A stretch of DNA of 35,700 nucleotides from Bacteroidota bacterium. GTDB lineage: Bacteria > Bacteroidota > Bacteroidia > Palsa-948. Position 1 is the stretch's first letter. Each line of letters starts with the position of its first letter. This document shows positions 7,560 through 15,538 of this stretch, in pieces. The stretch lies in contig PLUL01000053.1 of assembly GCA_003164895.1 (NCBI GenBank), positions 1 through 35,700 on the forward strand, given 5' to 3'. The position numbers were made by a program, and so were the translations under genes. The notes below the pieces were generated by a model. That model worked only from the letters and a program-made list of their open reading frames with translations, searched no databases and was not told the DNA's origin.

Positions 7560-9017
7560 ATGAGTAAAAACATTCGATATTTTTTTCTGCTGGCGGCAAT
7601 TACAATCATTGTTTCCTGTAAAAAGAAAACTCCCGATGACATCGGACTTCCCTATGTGCCTACCGGAGATTTGCTTCAAGCAAACTTTATTGATACGTTT
7701 ACTTTGATTACACATACTTGTAAAAGTGTTCCTTTGCTTATGACTGGACAGCCACTTAATCTTCTTGGAGCTACCAACGATCCGATTTTTGGAACCACCA
7801 CTGCATCCATTTTTACCCAATTTGAACCGGCTTTCTATTATCCGTCATTTGGCAAGAATATTACGCTTGATTCTGTTGTTCTTTCTTTGGCTTTATATAA
7901 CAATGGCGGGAAATATTATTACGGTGCTCTTGCTGCGGAAAAATTTGCGGTATATCAAGTAAGTGATCCTGCATTTAATGTGAGTTCGCCCTATTATTCA
8001 AACAGCACAACTTTATATAATACCGAAATCGGTAGTGCTTACATAAAACCGAGCGTAGTTTCTGAAAAAATTGGAACAGGTGCGGATACGCTTATCCTTC
8101 CTCCACAATTAAGAATAAAATTGCCTGCAAGCTATTTTTGGAATTCCGGATTTCTTGACTCTACTAATTATCTTACTCCAGCAATTTTTCAGAATTTTTT
8201 CAAAGGATTATATATTACCACAACATCCGCGCCTTCCTCCGGTCAAGGAGCAATTTTATATATTGACCTTACTGATGCCAATCCTTTTTATTCTCATCTC
8301 ACATTCTATTTCCGAAGCAGTTTGAAGTCAGGCGCAGCTGGACCATTAGGACGGGACACATTATTTAATTTAAATGTGAATACTGGCACCTGCGCACATT
8401 ATTCGCATATCGCCCATGATTATTCTAACGCCACGGATATTAATACTCAGATTAACGATAAGGATACTATGCATCAGGAAAATGATGTATATGTTCATAC
8501 GCTTGGAGGCGTGAGAACAAAAATTACATTTCCAAATCTCAAACATTTTTTTGATGATGGAAAAAAAGCAATCAATAAAGCCGAACTGATAATGAATGTT
8601 GAACCAAATTCCATTACAGGTAACGGTACAAATACTTCAACCTTTTCATGTCCAAATCAATTGATTGTTTGGGTTGCTGACTCTCTCGGTCCTCTTGTCA
8701 TTCCTGATTATTACGAAGGCGCAGCCTATTTTGGTGGTGTCTATGATTCCATAAAGCATCAGTACACTTTCAACATTGCCCGATATGTTCAGCAAGTATT
8801 AAATGGAACAAGGAAAGCGGAAGGTTTATACATTATGACGACTTCAGATTACACAACTGCCAATCGTGTTCAACTTATTGGTGGAAGTAAAGCGTTAAAC
8901 GGGCACATGAGTTTGGCAATAACTTATACTCCGTTAAGATCTGCGAGGTCTAAATCTCCTGTAAAAGATGTGAGCAAAACATCTTTGCAACCGGTTCAAT
9001 TAACTCAAAAGCAGTAA
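7560..9017 (+). CDS. DUF4270 family lipoprotein
   Basis: The 485-residue product is a DUF4270 protein, a family known almost only from Bacteroidota. It has a lipoprotein signal with a hydrophobic core and the lipobox IIVSC, cysteine at position 20, followed by KKKTPDDIGLP; the DIG-x-P segment after the cysteine is characteristic. The mature part is beta-rich with many Ser/Thr and no catalytic motif I can point to. The start at 7560 is required because the signal peptide begins right there. It follows the glycogen-synthase-like gene, an arrangement I recognise from other Bacteroidota, and the hairpin at 7528-7559 sits between the two. Probable location is the outer-membrane surface or periplasm; function unknown. 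Confidence 0.85.
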   Translation: MSKNIRYFFLLAAITIIVSCKKKTPDDIGLPYVPTGDLLQANFIDTFTLITHTCKSVPLLMTGQPLNLLGATNDPIFGTTTASIFTQFEPAFYYPSFGKNITLDSVVLSLALYNNGGKYYYGALAAEKFAVYQVSDPAFNVSSPYYSNSTTLYNTEIGSAYIKPSVVSEKIGTGADTLILPPQLRIKLPASYFWNSGFLDSTNYLTPAIFQNFFKGLYITTTSAPSSGQGAILYIDLTDANPFYSHLTFYFRSSLKSGAAGPLGRDTLFNLNVNTGTCAHYSHIAHDYSNATDINTQINDKDTMHQENDVYVHTLGGVRTKITFPNLKHFFDDGKKAINKAELIMNVEPNSITGNGTNTSTFSCPNQLIVWVADSLGPLVIPDYYEGAAYFGGVYDSIKHQYTFNIARYVQQVLNGTRKAEGLYIMTTSDYTTANRVQLIGGSKALNGHMSLAITYTPLRSARSKSPVKDVSKTSLQPVQLTQKQ

Positions 9018-9026
9018 ATAGGAATT

Positions 9027-9710
9027 TTATTCTACAGCATTTTCTTTGGCAACTGCTGCGTCCACTACTTTTTTCTGAGCATCTAACTCCTGTTTCTTTT
9101 TTTCCTGATCAGTTTTATTTTTTGCCAGATTATCCTGGGCATCTTTAATCCGTTTATTGTAATCTTCAATTTTAGATTTGTAATCATCAATATTTGAAGT
9201 TAATTTTTTCTGTTGTTTATCCAGATCACGTTGATCGCTTTCCAAAGCTGCAAGTTGTTTCTCCGCAGCTTTACGCTGACCGACAATAGCGTCTTTGGTT
9301 GTTTGCACGGCAAAGTCATGAACAATTTGTTTTGCTGCCTTGAGTTTTTCAGATGGTGAAGACGAACCGAGGAAAGCCCCGCCTAAATCAAACGCCACGA
9401 TCAATTTTGTTTCGCCATCTTTTACTTTTTCCGCTTTGGCATATACATCGATCGTATTGTTGCCGTTGACTTCAGAGATCACCGCATTATCAGCAAACAC
9501 TCCATCTTTTGTGGATACTTTTCCTTTATAACTTTTCATCAGCGATTTCCATTTGCTTTCCACCTCATCAGGTGTGGCATTATAAACATTCACCACCAAT
9601 GCAGGATTCTTATTTCCTCCTATGCGCTCAGTGGATTCGGTGACTTTTATTTTTTGAGCGAAAGATGAAAACGAAATGAAGAGAAGCGAAAGTGCGATGG
9701 GGTATTTCAT
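9027..9710 (-). CDS. secreted coiled-coil protein of unknown function
   Basis: The 227-residue product starts with a clear signal peptide (MKYPIALSLLFISFSSFAQ, cut after SFAQ). Residues 20-140 form a mixed domain with GGNKNPALVVNVYNATPDEVESKWK and FDLGGAFLGSS. From about 140 to the end it is charged and heptad-like (AALESDQRDLDKQQKKL and so on, rich in K, D, Q, E), a long coiled coil. No family name is known to me. It probably acts in the periplasm. Its promoter interlocks with that of tatD. The last codons lie only 9 bases from the end of the convergent DUF4270 gene. Confidence 0.7.
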   Translation of the reverse strand: MKYPIALSLLFISFSSFAQKIKVTESTERIGGNKNPALVVNVYNATPDEVESKWKSLMKSYKGKVSTKDGVFADNAVISEVNGNNTIDVYAKAEKVKDGETKLIVAFDLGGAFLGSSSPSEKLKAAKQIVHDFAVQTTKDAIVGQRKAAEKQLAALESDQRDLDKQQKKLTSNIDDYKSKIEDYNKRIKDAQDNLAKNKTDQEKKKQELDAQKKVVDAAVAKENAVE

Positions 9711-9729
9711 GGGTAATTGAATTTATTAT

Positions 9730-9759
9730 CAAAGATAGAATTTCATTTGGAAAGACAAA
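9730..9759 (-). promoter_or_regulatory. promoter of the coiled-coil secreted protein
   Basis: On the minus strand TTTG (9759-9756), an 18-base spacer and TATCTTTG (9737-9730) form a complete Bacteroidota promoter. The ATG is 19 bases beyond the -7 box. It interlocks with the plus-strand promoter at 9746-9774. Confidence 0.75.
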
Positions 9760-9774
9760 GAATTTCTAATTTTG
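9746..9774 (+). promoter_or_regulatory. promoter of tatD and the TMTC-like gene
   Basis: TTTG (9746-9749), a 17-base spacer and TAATTTTG (9767-9774) match the Bacteroidota consensus. The GTG start of tatD follows after just 4 bases, so transcription should begin at or next to the start codon, giving a leaderless or nearly leaderless message. Confidence 0.7.
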
Positions 9775-9778
9775 ATTC

Positions 9779-10546
9779 GTGACTTTAATTGACACACATA
9801 CTCATCTATTTGCAGAAGAATTTGATTCTGACAGAAAGGAAGTAGTTCAACGGGCAATTTCAGCAGGAGTAAATAAATTATTTCTTCCGAACATTGATAG
9901 TTCTTCCATTCAGTCAATGCTTGATCTTGAAAAACAATTTCCGGAAAATTGTTTTGCGATGATGGGTTTGCATCCATGTTCGGTGAAAGAAAATTATTTG
10001 GAAGAATTAAAGATTATTGAGGATTGGTTCTTGAAAAGAAAATTCAGTGCTGTTGGCGAGATCGGCATGGATTATCATTGGGATAAAACTTTTATTCCGC
10101 AACAGAAAGATGCTTTTTCAAAACAAATTGACCTGGCTAAAAAATATAATCTTCCAATTGTTATTCACCAGCGTGAATGTTTTGATGATGTATTTGAAAT
10201 TGTAAAATCGAAAAACGGCAATAATCTGAAGGGAATTTTTCATTGCTTTACGGGAACAATTGAAGAGGCAAACAGAATTATTTCTCTCGGAGGATTTAAA
10301 ATGGGAATTGGTGGTGCAGTAACTTATAAGAACTCAAAACTTCCCGAAGTTCTCAAGCAAATTGATTTGAAACATATCGTTCTTGAAACAGATTCTCCTT
10401 ATCTCACGCCGGTTCCGCATCGGGGAAAAAGAAATGAAAGCTCTTTTGTTATTTTTGTCGCGCAGAAGATTGCTGAAGTGAAGGGAATTACAGTTGAAGA
10501 AGTAGCAAAGATCACAACAAAAAATGCTGAAGACATTTTCGGATGA
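9779..10546 (+). CDS. tatD: TatD family metal-dependent deoxyribonuclease
   Basis: TatD-family hydrolases are TIM-barrel enzymes that act as 3'-5' DNA exonucleases in repair, or on other phosphoesters. The 255-residue protein has all metal ligands: H7 and H9 (DTHTHL), E94 (GEIGMDY), H130 (VIHQRE), H155 (FHCFTG) and D205 (ETDSPYLTPVP). The start is GTG at 9779; no other start is possible without losing the first histidine pair. The promoter -7 box ends 4 bases before that GTG. The stop overlaps the ATG of the next gene (ATGA), indicating coupled translation. Family is certain, the physiological substrate is not. Confidence 0.92.
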   Translation: MTLIDTHTHLFAEEFDSDRKEVVQRAISAGVNKLFLPNIDSSSIQSMLDLEKQFPENCFAMMGLHPCSVKENYLEELKIIEDWFLKRKFSAVGEIGMDYHWDKTFIPQQKDAFSKQIDLAKKYNLPIVIHQRECFDDVFEIVKSKNGNNLKGIFHCFTGTIEEANRIISLGGFKMGIGGAVTYKNSKLPEVLKQIDLKHIVLETDSPYLTPVPHRGKRNESSFVIFVAQKIAEVKGITVEEVAKITTKNAEDIFG

Positions 10547-12549
10547 GTAAAAAGAAAAATAATATTTCTAAAACCCAGAAGTCGGCAGCTAAAAATCAAC
10601 CGCTGAATTTTCAATGGGTATATATTTTACTTTTTGTCTTTGCAGTCGGTTTATACCTAAACACTCTCAATCATAGTTTCGCTTTTGACGATTCGGTTGT
10701 TATCACCGGAAATAAATATACCAAGCAGGGATTTGATGGAATTAAAACGCTCGCCACCAAAGATTTGTTCTACGGAATTTACGGCAATGCACTTGATCTG
10801 GAAGGAGGTCGTTGGCGTCCGCTTACGCTCGTGATGTTTGCCATTGAATATCATTTTTTCGGAGACAATGCAATGCCTTATCACTTCATCAATATTCTTC
10901 TTTACGGAATAACTGCCATCGTCTTGTTTTTAACGCTGAAAGAATTTTTTCCGCGAAATCATTTGCTCGCATTTCTTGCAACGCTGTTGTTCATCGCTCA
11001 TCCCATTCACACTGAAGTGGTGGCGAATATCAAGAGCCGAGATGAACTAGTTTCCTTTCTGTTTTTGTGTTTGATGCTTTTCAATTTGTTCAGATTTGTT
11101 AGAACGGAAAACAAGAAATTTATTTTGTATTCTGTGCTTTGTTATTTCACTGCTTTGCTTTCCAAAGAAAATGGGATTACATTCATTGCAATTATTCCGC
11201 TTGCGTTATTTTTCTTTGCGAAAAAAAATATCAAGCAAAGTATAATACTGACGATTCCTTTTTTCATCACTGCCGGAATTTATCTTGCAATACGAACTTC
11301 TTTGGTTGGAATGATTGGCGACCGTCAAAGTAATGACATTACCGACAATCCATTTCTTGCTTTGCATTTTCCAAATTTGCCAACGCCGATACCGTTTATG
11401 GATAAACTTGCCACTATTTCATGGATACTTCTGAAATATTTAATGCTTCTCATCTTCCCGCATCCGCTCACCAGCGATTACGGGTTTAACCAGATTCCGG
11501 TTATCGGTTTTTCCGATCCAAAGGCAATTGCTTCGGTTTTAATTTATGGAGGACTGATTTTTTATGCGATAAAAATTCTTTTAGAACGAATTAAATCAGA
11601 AAATTCAGAAGAAAAAACTCTCAACTCTCAATTCTCAACTCTCAACTCTATTTTTTCTTTCTCAATTTTATATTTCGTTGCAACCATTTCCATCGTCTCC
11701 AATATTTTCTTTCTCATCGGTACGGCAATGGGCGAAAGGTTTGTCTATATCACTTCGCTTGGATTTTGTTTGGCACTTGCAGCAGCTCTTCTGCGAATTA
11801 CGAATACAACAAATTATGAATTGCGAAAAGATTTTTATAAGAATTCAAAACTTGCGTTTCCATTATTGCTTCTGCTTGTGCCGTATTCATACAAAACATT
11901 TACCAGAAATCCTGCATGGAAAGACAACAAAGCGTTATTCACCGCGGATGTGAAGACCAGCACAGGAAGTGCGAATGCGCATTACTATTATGCCAACACA
12001 CTGTTTACCGATCACATCAACGATGATCCGAGTCCGAAACGTGATTCACTTTTCACAGAAGCAAAAAATGAATTCAGGAAGGGAATGGAGATAAATCCTT
12101 ATTTCCATTACTGCTATTACAACATCGGGCTTATCTGGGAAAAACTCGGCAATCCCGATTCGGCAATTTATTACCAGCAAAAAACGCTTGCTCTCAAACC
12201 TGAAAACACAATGGCAATCTACATGGCTAAGGGCGCACTAGGTCTGGTGTATGGAAAACTAAAAGGAGATTTTGAACATGCCATTCCGCTTTTGAAGGAA
12301 GCGCTTGCCAACAAACCGAACGACGAAGGATATCACGAGAATTTAGGAATTTGCTATGCGATGAAAGGGGATTTTGACAACTCTATAAAGGAATTTGATA
12401 GCGCCATTAAATTGAAAACGAAATTTGAAAAAGTGGATGCCCGGATTTTTATGAACCTCGCACTTAGTTGGCAGAACAAAGGCAACAAGCAAAAAGCCGA
12501 TGAGTATTTTCAAAAAGCGTTTCAGTTGGATCCTTCGCTGAAGAAGTAA
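10543..12549 (+). CDS. TMTC-like multi-pass membrane protein with C-terminal TPRs
   Basis: The 668-residue product resembles DUF1736/TMTC proteins, GT-C-fold membrane glycosyltransferases with TPR tails. A first helix (residues 25-41) is followed by FAFDDSVV (47-54), whose acidic pair matches the catalytic position of GT-C enzymes. GGRWRPLT and HPIHTEVVANIKSRDEL (about 153-169) are the family signature. Roughly ten helices extend to about residue 450, then four or so TPR units (YYNIGLIWEKLGNPDSAIYY, LGICYAMKGDFDNSIKEF) fill residues 475-668, presumably outside the membrane. In the loop near 358-369 lies the in-frame LNSQFSTLNS, translated from a heptamer repeat. It overlaps tatD by 4 bases. 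An O-mannosyltransferase-like role is inferred from family only. Confidence 0.8.
   Translation: MSKKKNNISKTQKSAAKNQPLNFQWVYILLFVFAVGLYLNTLNHSFAFDDSVVITGNKYTKQGFDGIKTLATKDLFYGIYGNALDLEGGRWRPLTLVMFAIEYHFFGDNAMPYHFINILLYGITAIVLFLTLKEFFPRNHLLAFLATLLFIAHPIHTEVVANIKSRDELVSFLFLCLMLFNLFRFVRTENKKFILYSVLCYFTALLSKENGITFIAIIPLALFFFAKKNIKQSIILTIPFFITAGIYLAIRTSLVGMIGDRQSNDITDNPFLALHFPNLPTPIPFMDKLATISWILLKYLMLLIFPHPLTSDYGFNQIPVIGFSDPKAIASVLIYGGLIFYAIKILLERIKSENSEEKTLNSQFSTLNSIFSFSILYFVATISIVSNIFFLIGTAMGERFVYITSLGFCLALAAALLRITNTTNYELRKDFYKNSKLAFPLLLLLVPYSYKTFTRNPAWKDNKALFTADVKTSTGSANAHYYYANTLFTDHINDDPSPKRDSLFTEAKNEFRKGMEINPYFHYCYYNIGLIWEKLGNPDSAIYYQQKTLALKPENTMAIYMAKGALGLVYGKLKGDFEHAIPLLKEALANKPNDEGYHENLGICYAMKGDFDNSIKEFDSAIKLKTKFEKVDARIFMNLALSWQNKGNKQKADEYFQKAFQLDPSLKK
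11621..11648 (+). repeat. four tandem heptamers TCAA(C/T)TC inside a gene
   Basis: Four consecutive 7-base units (TCAACTC, TCAATTC, TCAACTC, TCAACTC) lie in a loop-coding part of the TMTC-like gene. Read in frame they give LNSQFSTLNS, a 7-residue periodic peptide. Gain or loss of one unit would shift the frame. Confidence 0.9.
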
Positions 12550-12581
12550 TTTCTGTTTTTCTTTTTCTAAGAAGGACTAAG

Positions 12582-13394
12582 TCATCGAGTAGTTGGCTGA
12601 ATATTTTTTACATACTCAACTTGCCATGCTAGTGTTTTTCGATATTTAACGGGACGACCATTGAATTTAGCAGGAGTCCAGTTTTTAGTATATTTTTTAA
12701 AAACACTAATGATTTGCCTATCATATTTTTCCTTTACATAAATACTAAATACGCTAATATCAGTCATACTGCCATTTTCTAATATTGTAAAGGTTAGAAA
12801 GACAGTGAATAAATTATTTCCTTTTCTTTCATCCTCTGCTGGAACAATATATTTTAAATTTTCAATAATATTGTTTTCGTTTTCTGGATATTTAGGAGGA
12901 GAAGGGGTAACGTAAAATATGGAATCATTATTTATAACTTTCATGGATACTAATACTTTTTTATTGTAGTCAATTCGCTTATAAGATAGATCGGTAGTAT
13001 AAATGCATTTGGTTGTAATATCCATATAAGCAAATTTCTTTTTTGAGTATATAGAATGGTAATCGTTGTAATATGTTGTATCAACTGTTGCGCAATTTTT
13101 CCAAAATAATTTATTTGCAACGGTATCTCTCATGTTAGCTGCATTGCCTAGGTCTAAGCAATATCCTTTGGTGTTGCCAAGTTGTTTTCTAACGTTTGCA
13201 CGATTAAAATATGTATCGGGATGTCGTAAATATTTTAAAGAAAGAGTATACAGGGAATCTGCAAGTAAATACTTTCTTTGTCCTGTTGCATCATTGCCCA
13301 GATTATAATAATATGATGATGAGTCAATTGTTTGTGAAAAAGAATTTAAAAAACTCAATAAGAAAAAAATAATATATATGGGTTTTAGATCCAT
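12582..13394 (-). CDS. secreted protein with TPR-like start and TonB-C-like end
   Basis: The 270-residue product begins with a signal peptide (MDLKPIYIIFFLLSFLNSFSQ). Residues 25-90 (YYYNLGNDATGQRKYLLADSLY, then TYFNRANVRKQLGNTKGYC) look like one or two TPR units. The C-terminal 90 residues (FTVFLTFTILENGSMTDI, VFKKYTKNWTPAKFNGRPVKY) follow the pattern of the TonB C-terminal domain: a strand, the GS/T-x-x-D turn, a helix and W-x-P-A-x-x-x-G-x-P-V. Bacteroidota have many such proteins lacking the TonB membrane anchor, and the function is unknown. The DNA is more AT-rich than metG and tatD beside it. It lies 48 bases downstream of metG on the same strand. Confidence 0.65.
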   Translation of the reverse strand: MDLKPIYIIFFLLSFLNSFSQTIDSSSYYYNLGNDATGQRKYLLADSLYTLSLKYLRHPDTYFNRANVRKQLGNTKGYCLDLGNAANMRDTVANKLFWKNCATVDTTYYNDYHSIYSKKKFAYMDITTKCIYTTDLSYKRIDYNKKVLVSMKVINNDSIFYVTPSPPKYPENENNIIENLKYIVPAEDERKGNNLFTVFLTFTILENGSMTDISVFSIYVKEKYDRQIISVFKKYTKNWTPAKFNGRPVKYRKTLAWQVEYVKNIQPTTR

Positions 13395-13442
13395 AAAGTG
13401 TTGTGAGATTTTAGAATATCATTTCTATCCCTGTTTTACAGT

Positions 13443-15464
13443 TTAGGACAACTTTCCCCCAACCTCCGCATCTTTTCCCGGCTCAACAAGAATGGTTTCA
13501 TTGTTCTTATCGGGAACGCCAAGTGTAAGCACTTCAGAAATAAATGGGCCAACTTTACGCGGAGGGAAATTTACAACCGCAAGAATGAGTTTTCCTTTCA
13601 ACTGTTCTTTGGTATAATTTTTCGTGATCTGTGCGCTTGAGTTTTTTATTCCAATTTCTTTTCCGAAATCTATTTTCAGCTTGTAGGCAGGTTTTTTCGC
13701 CTCTGGAAAATCTAATGCTTCTATAATTTTTCCAACCTGTATATCAAGTTTCTTGAAATCGTCAATGGTCGCCATTTGAGTTTCGGATTTTACATTTTCA
13801 ATTTTTGGTTTTGTTGCCAAGAGTTTTGCAACTTGTTTTTCAATCACATCATCCTCTATTTTCTCAAACAAAAGTTTTGCAATGCCTAATGGATGACCGG
13901 TTTTCAGAATATCGGTTCTACCTCCATCGCGCCAATTTAATTTTCCGATGCCAAGAATGGAAGAAAGATTTACGCACATATTTGGTAAAAATGGTTCTGC
14001 AAGCACGGCAATGTTGGCGCAAACCTGCAAACAAATATTCAGAATGGTTCCAACTCTTTTTTGGTCTGATAATTTCCATGGCTCATTCTCAGCTAAATAT
14101 TTATTCCCGATGCGCGCGAGGTTCATCATCTCTGCCAGTGCTTCGCGAAAACGGAATGCTTCAATAGATGCAGAGATTTTTTGCGGGAAACGACTGATCT
14201 CTTCCATCAACAGAACATCCGCTTTTGTAAATTCTTCCGCAGGCGGAACTTTTCCTTCAAAAAACTTTTGCGTGAGAACAACCGTGCGGTTCACAAAGTT
14301 TCCAAGAATAGCAACGAGTTCGCTGTTATTCTTCATCTGAAAATCTTTCCACGTAAAATCATTGTCTTTTGTTTCTGGAGCATTTGCCGTGAGCGAATAG
14401 CGAAGAACATCCTGCTTGTTCGGGAAATCAATTAAATATTCGTGAAGCCATACTGCCCAGTTGCGTGAAGTGGAAATTTTATCGCCTTCAAGATTTAAAA
14501 ATTCATTTGCAGGAACGTTATCTGCAAGAATATAATCTCCATGCGCCATAAGCATTGCAGGGAAAATGATGCAGTGAAAAACAATATTGTCTTTTCCGAT
14601 GAAATGAATTAAACGTGTTTCTTTATCCTGCCAGTATTTTTTCCAATCATTCGGCAATAATTCTTTTGTAGCCGAAATATATCCGATTGGCGCATCGAAC
14701 CACACATACAAAACTTTTCCTTCGGCATCTTTAACCGGAACTTTCACGCCCCAATCCAGATCGCGTGTCATTGCTCTGGGTTGAAGTTTTTGATCGAGCC
14801 AGGATTTACACTGACCATAAACATTCACTTTCCAATCCTTATGCGACTCAATATATTTTTCTATCTGGGGTTGCATTTTATCAAGAGGCAAAAACCAATT
14901 TTTTGTTTTTCTCAGTACAGGTTTTTCTCCTGATAAAGTGGACTTTGGATTTATCAAATCGGTCGGACTCAATGTGCTTCCGCATTTTTCGCATTGGTCG
15001 CCATAGGCATTTTCATTCTGGCATTTTGGACAAGTTCCTATGATATATCGGTCAGCGAGAAACTGATTTGCTTTTTCATCAAAATATTGCTCCGTAATTT
15101 CTTCTGTAAAAACTTTTTTATCGTAAAGTGTTTTAAAGAATTCAGAAGCTGTTTCGTGATGTATTTTACTTGATGTGCGCGAATAAATATCGAACGATAT
15201 TCCAAACTCCTCGAAAGAATCTTTCATCATCTTGTGATATTTGTCCACCACTTGCTGAGGAGTAATCCCTTCTTTCTTCGCTTTGATCGTGATCGGCACA
15301 CCGTGCTCATCCGAACCGCAGATGAATTTCACATCTTCGCCTTTTAATCGGAGGTAACGCACATAAATATCTGCCGGCAAATAACAACCCGCCAAATGCC
15401 CGATGTGAACGGGACCATTTGCGTAAGGAAGCGCGGCAGTAACTGTGTGTCTTTTGAAACGCAT
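13443..15464 (-). CDS. metG: methionyl-tRNA synthetase
   Basis: MetG charges tRNA-Met, needed for initiation and elongation. From the chosen start the protein has 673 residues. The HIGH motif is at 20-23 ([10 protein letters not shown]), the zinc knuckle cysteines are C145, C148, C158 and C161 (CPKC...CEKC), the KMSKS equivalent is KISTS at 329-333, and a C-terminal tRNA-binding domain of the Trbp111 type starts at [14 protein letters not shown] near residue 565. The ATG at 15464 is preferred over upstream in-frame ATG codons because [17 protein letters not shown] matches the family; the extra upstream residues are translated from the heptamer repeat and are not protein-like. This is the long Bacteroidota form carrying the binding domain in the same chain. 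Confidence 0.95.
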   Translation of the reverse strand: MRFKRHTVTAALPYANGPVHIGHLAGCYLPADIYVRYLRLKGEDVKFICGSDEHGVPITIKAKKEGITPQQVVDKYHKMMKDSFEEFGISFDIYSRTSSKIHHETASEFFKTLYDKKVFTEEITEQYFDEKANQFLADRYIIGTCPKCQNENAYGDQCEKCGSTLSPTDLINPKSTLSGEKPVLRKTKNWFLPLDKMQPQIEKYIESHKDWKVNVYGQCKSWLDQKLQPRAMTRDLDWGVKVPVKDAEGKVLYVWFDAPIGYISATKELLPNDWKKYWQDKETRLIHFIGKDNIVFHCIIFPAMLMAHGDYILADNVPANEFLNLEGDKISTSRNWAVWLHEYLIDFPNKQDVLRYSLTANAPETKDNDFTWKDFQMKNNSELVAILGNFVNRTVVLTQKFFEGKVPPAEEFTKADVLLMEEISRFPQKISASIEAFRFREALAEMMNLARIGNKYLAENEPWKLSDQKRVGTILNICLQVCANIAVLAEPFLPNMCVNLSSILGIGKLNWRDGGRTDILKTGHPLGIAKLLFEKIEDDVIEKQVAKLLATKPKIENVKSETQMATIDDFKKLDIQVGKIIEALDFPEAKKPAYKLKIDFGKEIGIKNSSAQITKNYTKEQLKGKLILAVVNFPPRKVGPFISEVLTLGVPDKNNETILVEPGKDAEVGGKLS

Positions 15465-15480
15465 ACTGTTCGTAAAATTC

Positions 15481-15508
15481 TGAATTCTGAATTCTGAATT
15501 CTGAATTC
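15481..15508 (-). repeat. four tandem TGAATTC heptamers upstream of metG
   Basis: Four exact copies of TGAATTC (plus strand) stand at 15481-15508, with partial copies on both sides. They fall between the candidate metG -7 box and the metG ATG, so they are in the leader. Translated, the repeat yields the periodic NSEFRIQ peptide. Confidence 0.95.
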
Positions 15509-15524
15509 TCTGATAATTTAGCAT

Positions 15525-15532
15525 CAAAGATA
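15525..15532 (-). promoter_or_regulatory. candidate -7 box for metG
   Basis: The minus strand reads TATCTTTG, an exact TAnnTTTG match, 60 bases upstream of the metG ATG. No clear -33 TTTG is present. The box lies 6 bases before the start codon of the divergent LD-carboxypeptidase gene. Confidence 0.5.
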
Positions 15533-15538
15533 ATAAGA

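Noticed and set aside
15465-15527. 21-residue N-terminal extension of metG
   Set aside because: It is the translation of the TGAATTC repeat; the ATG at 15464 matches the family start.
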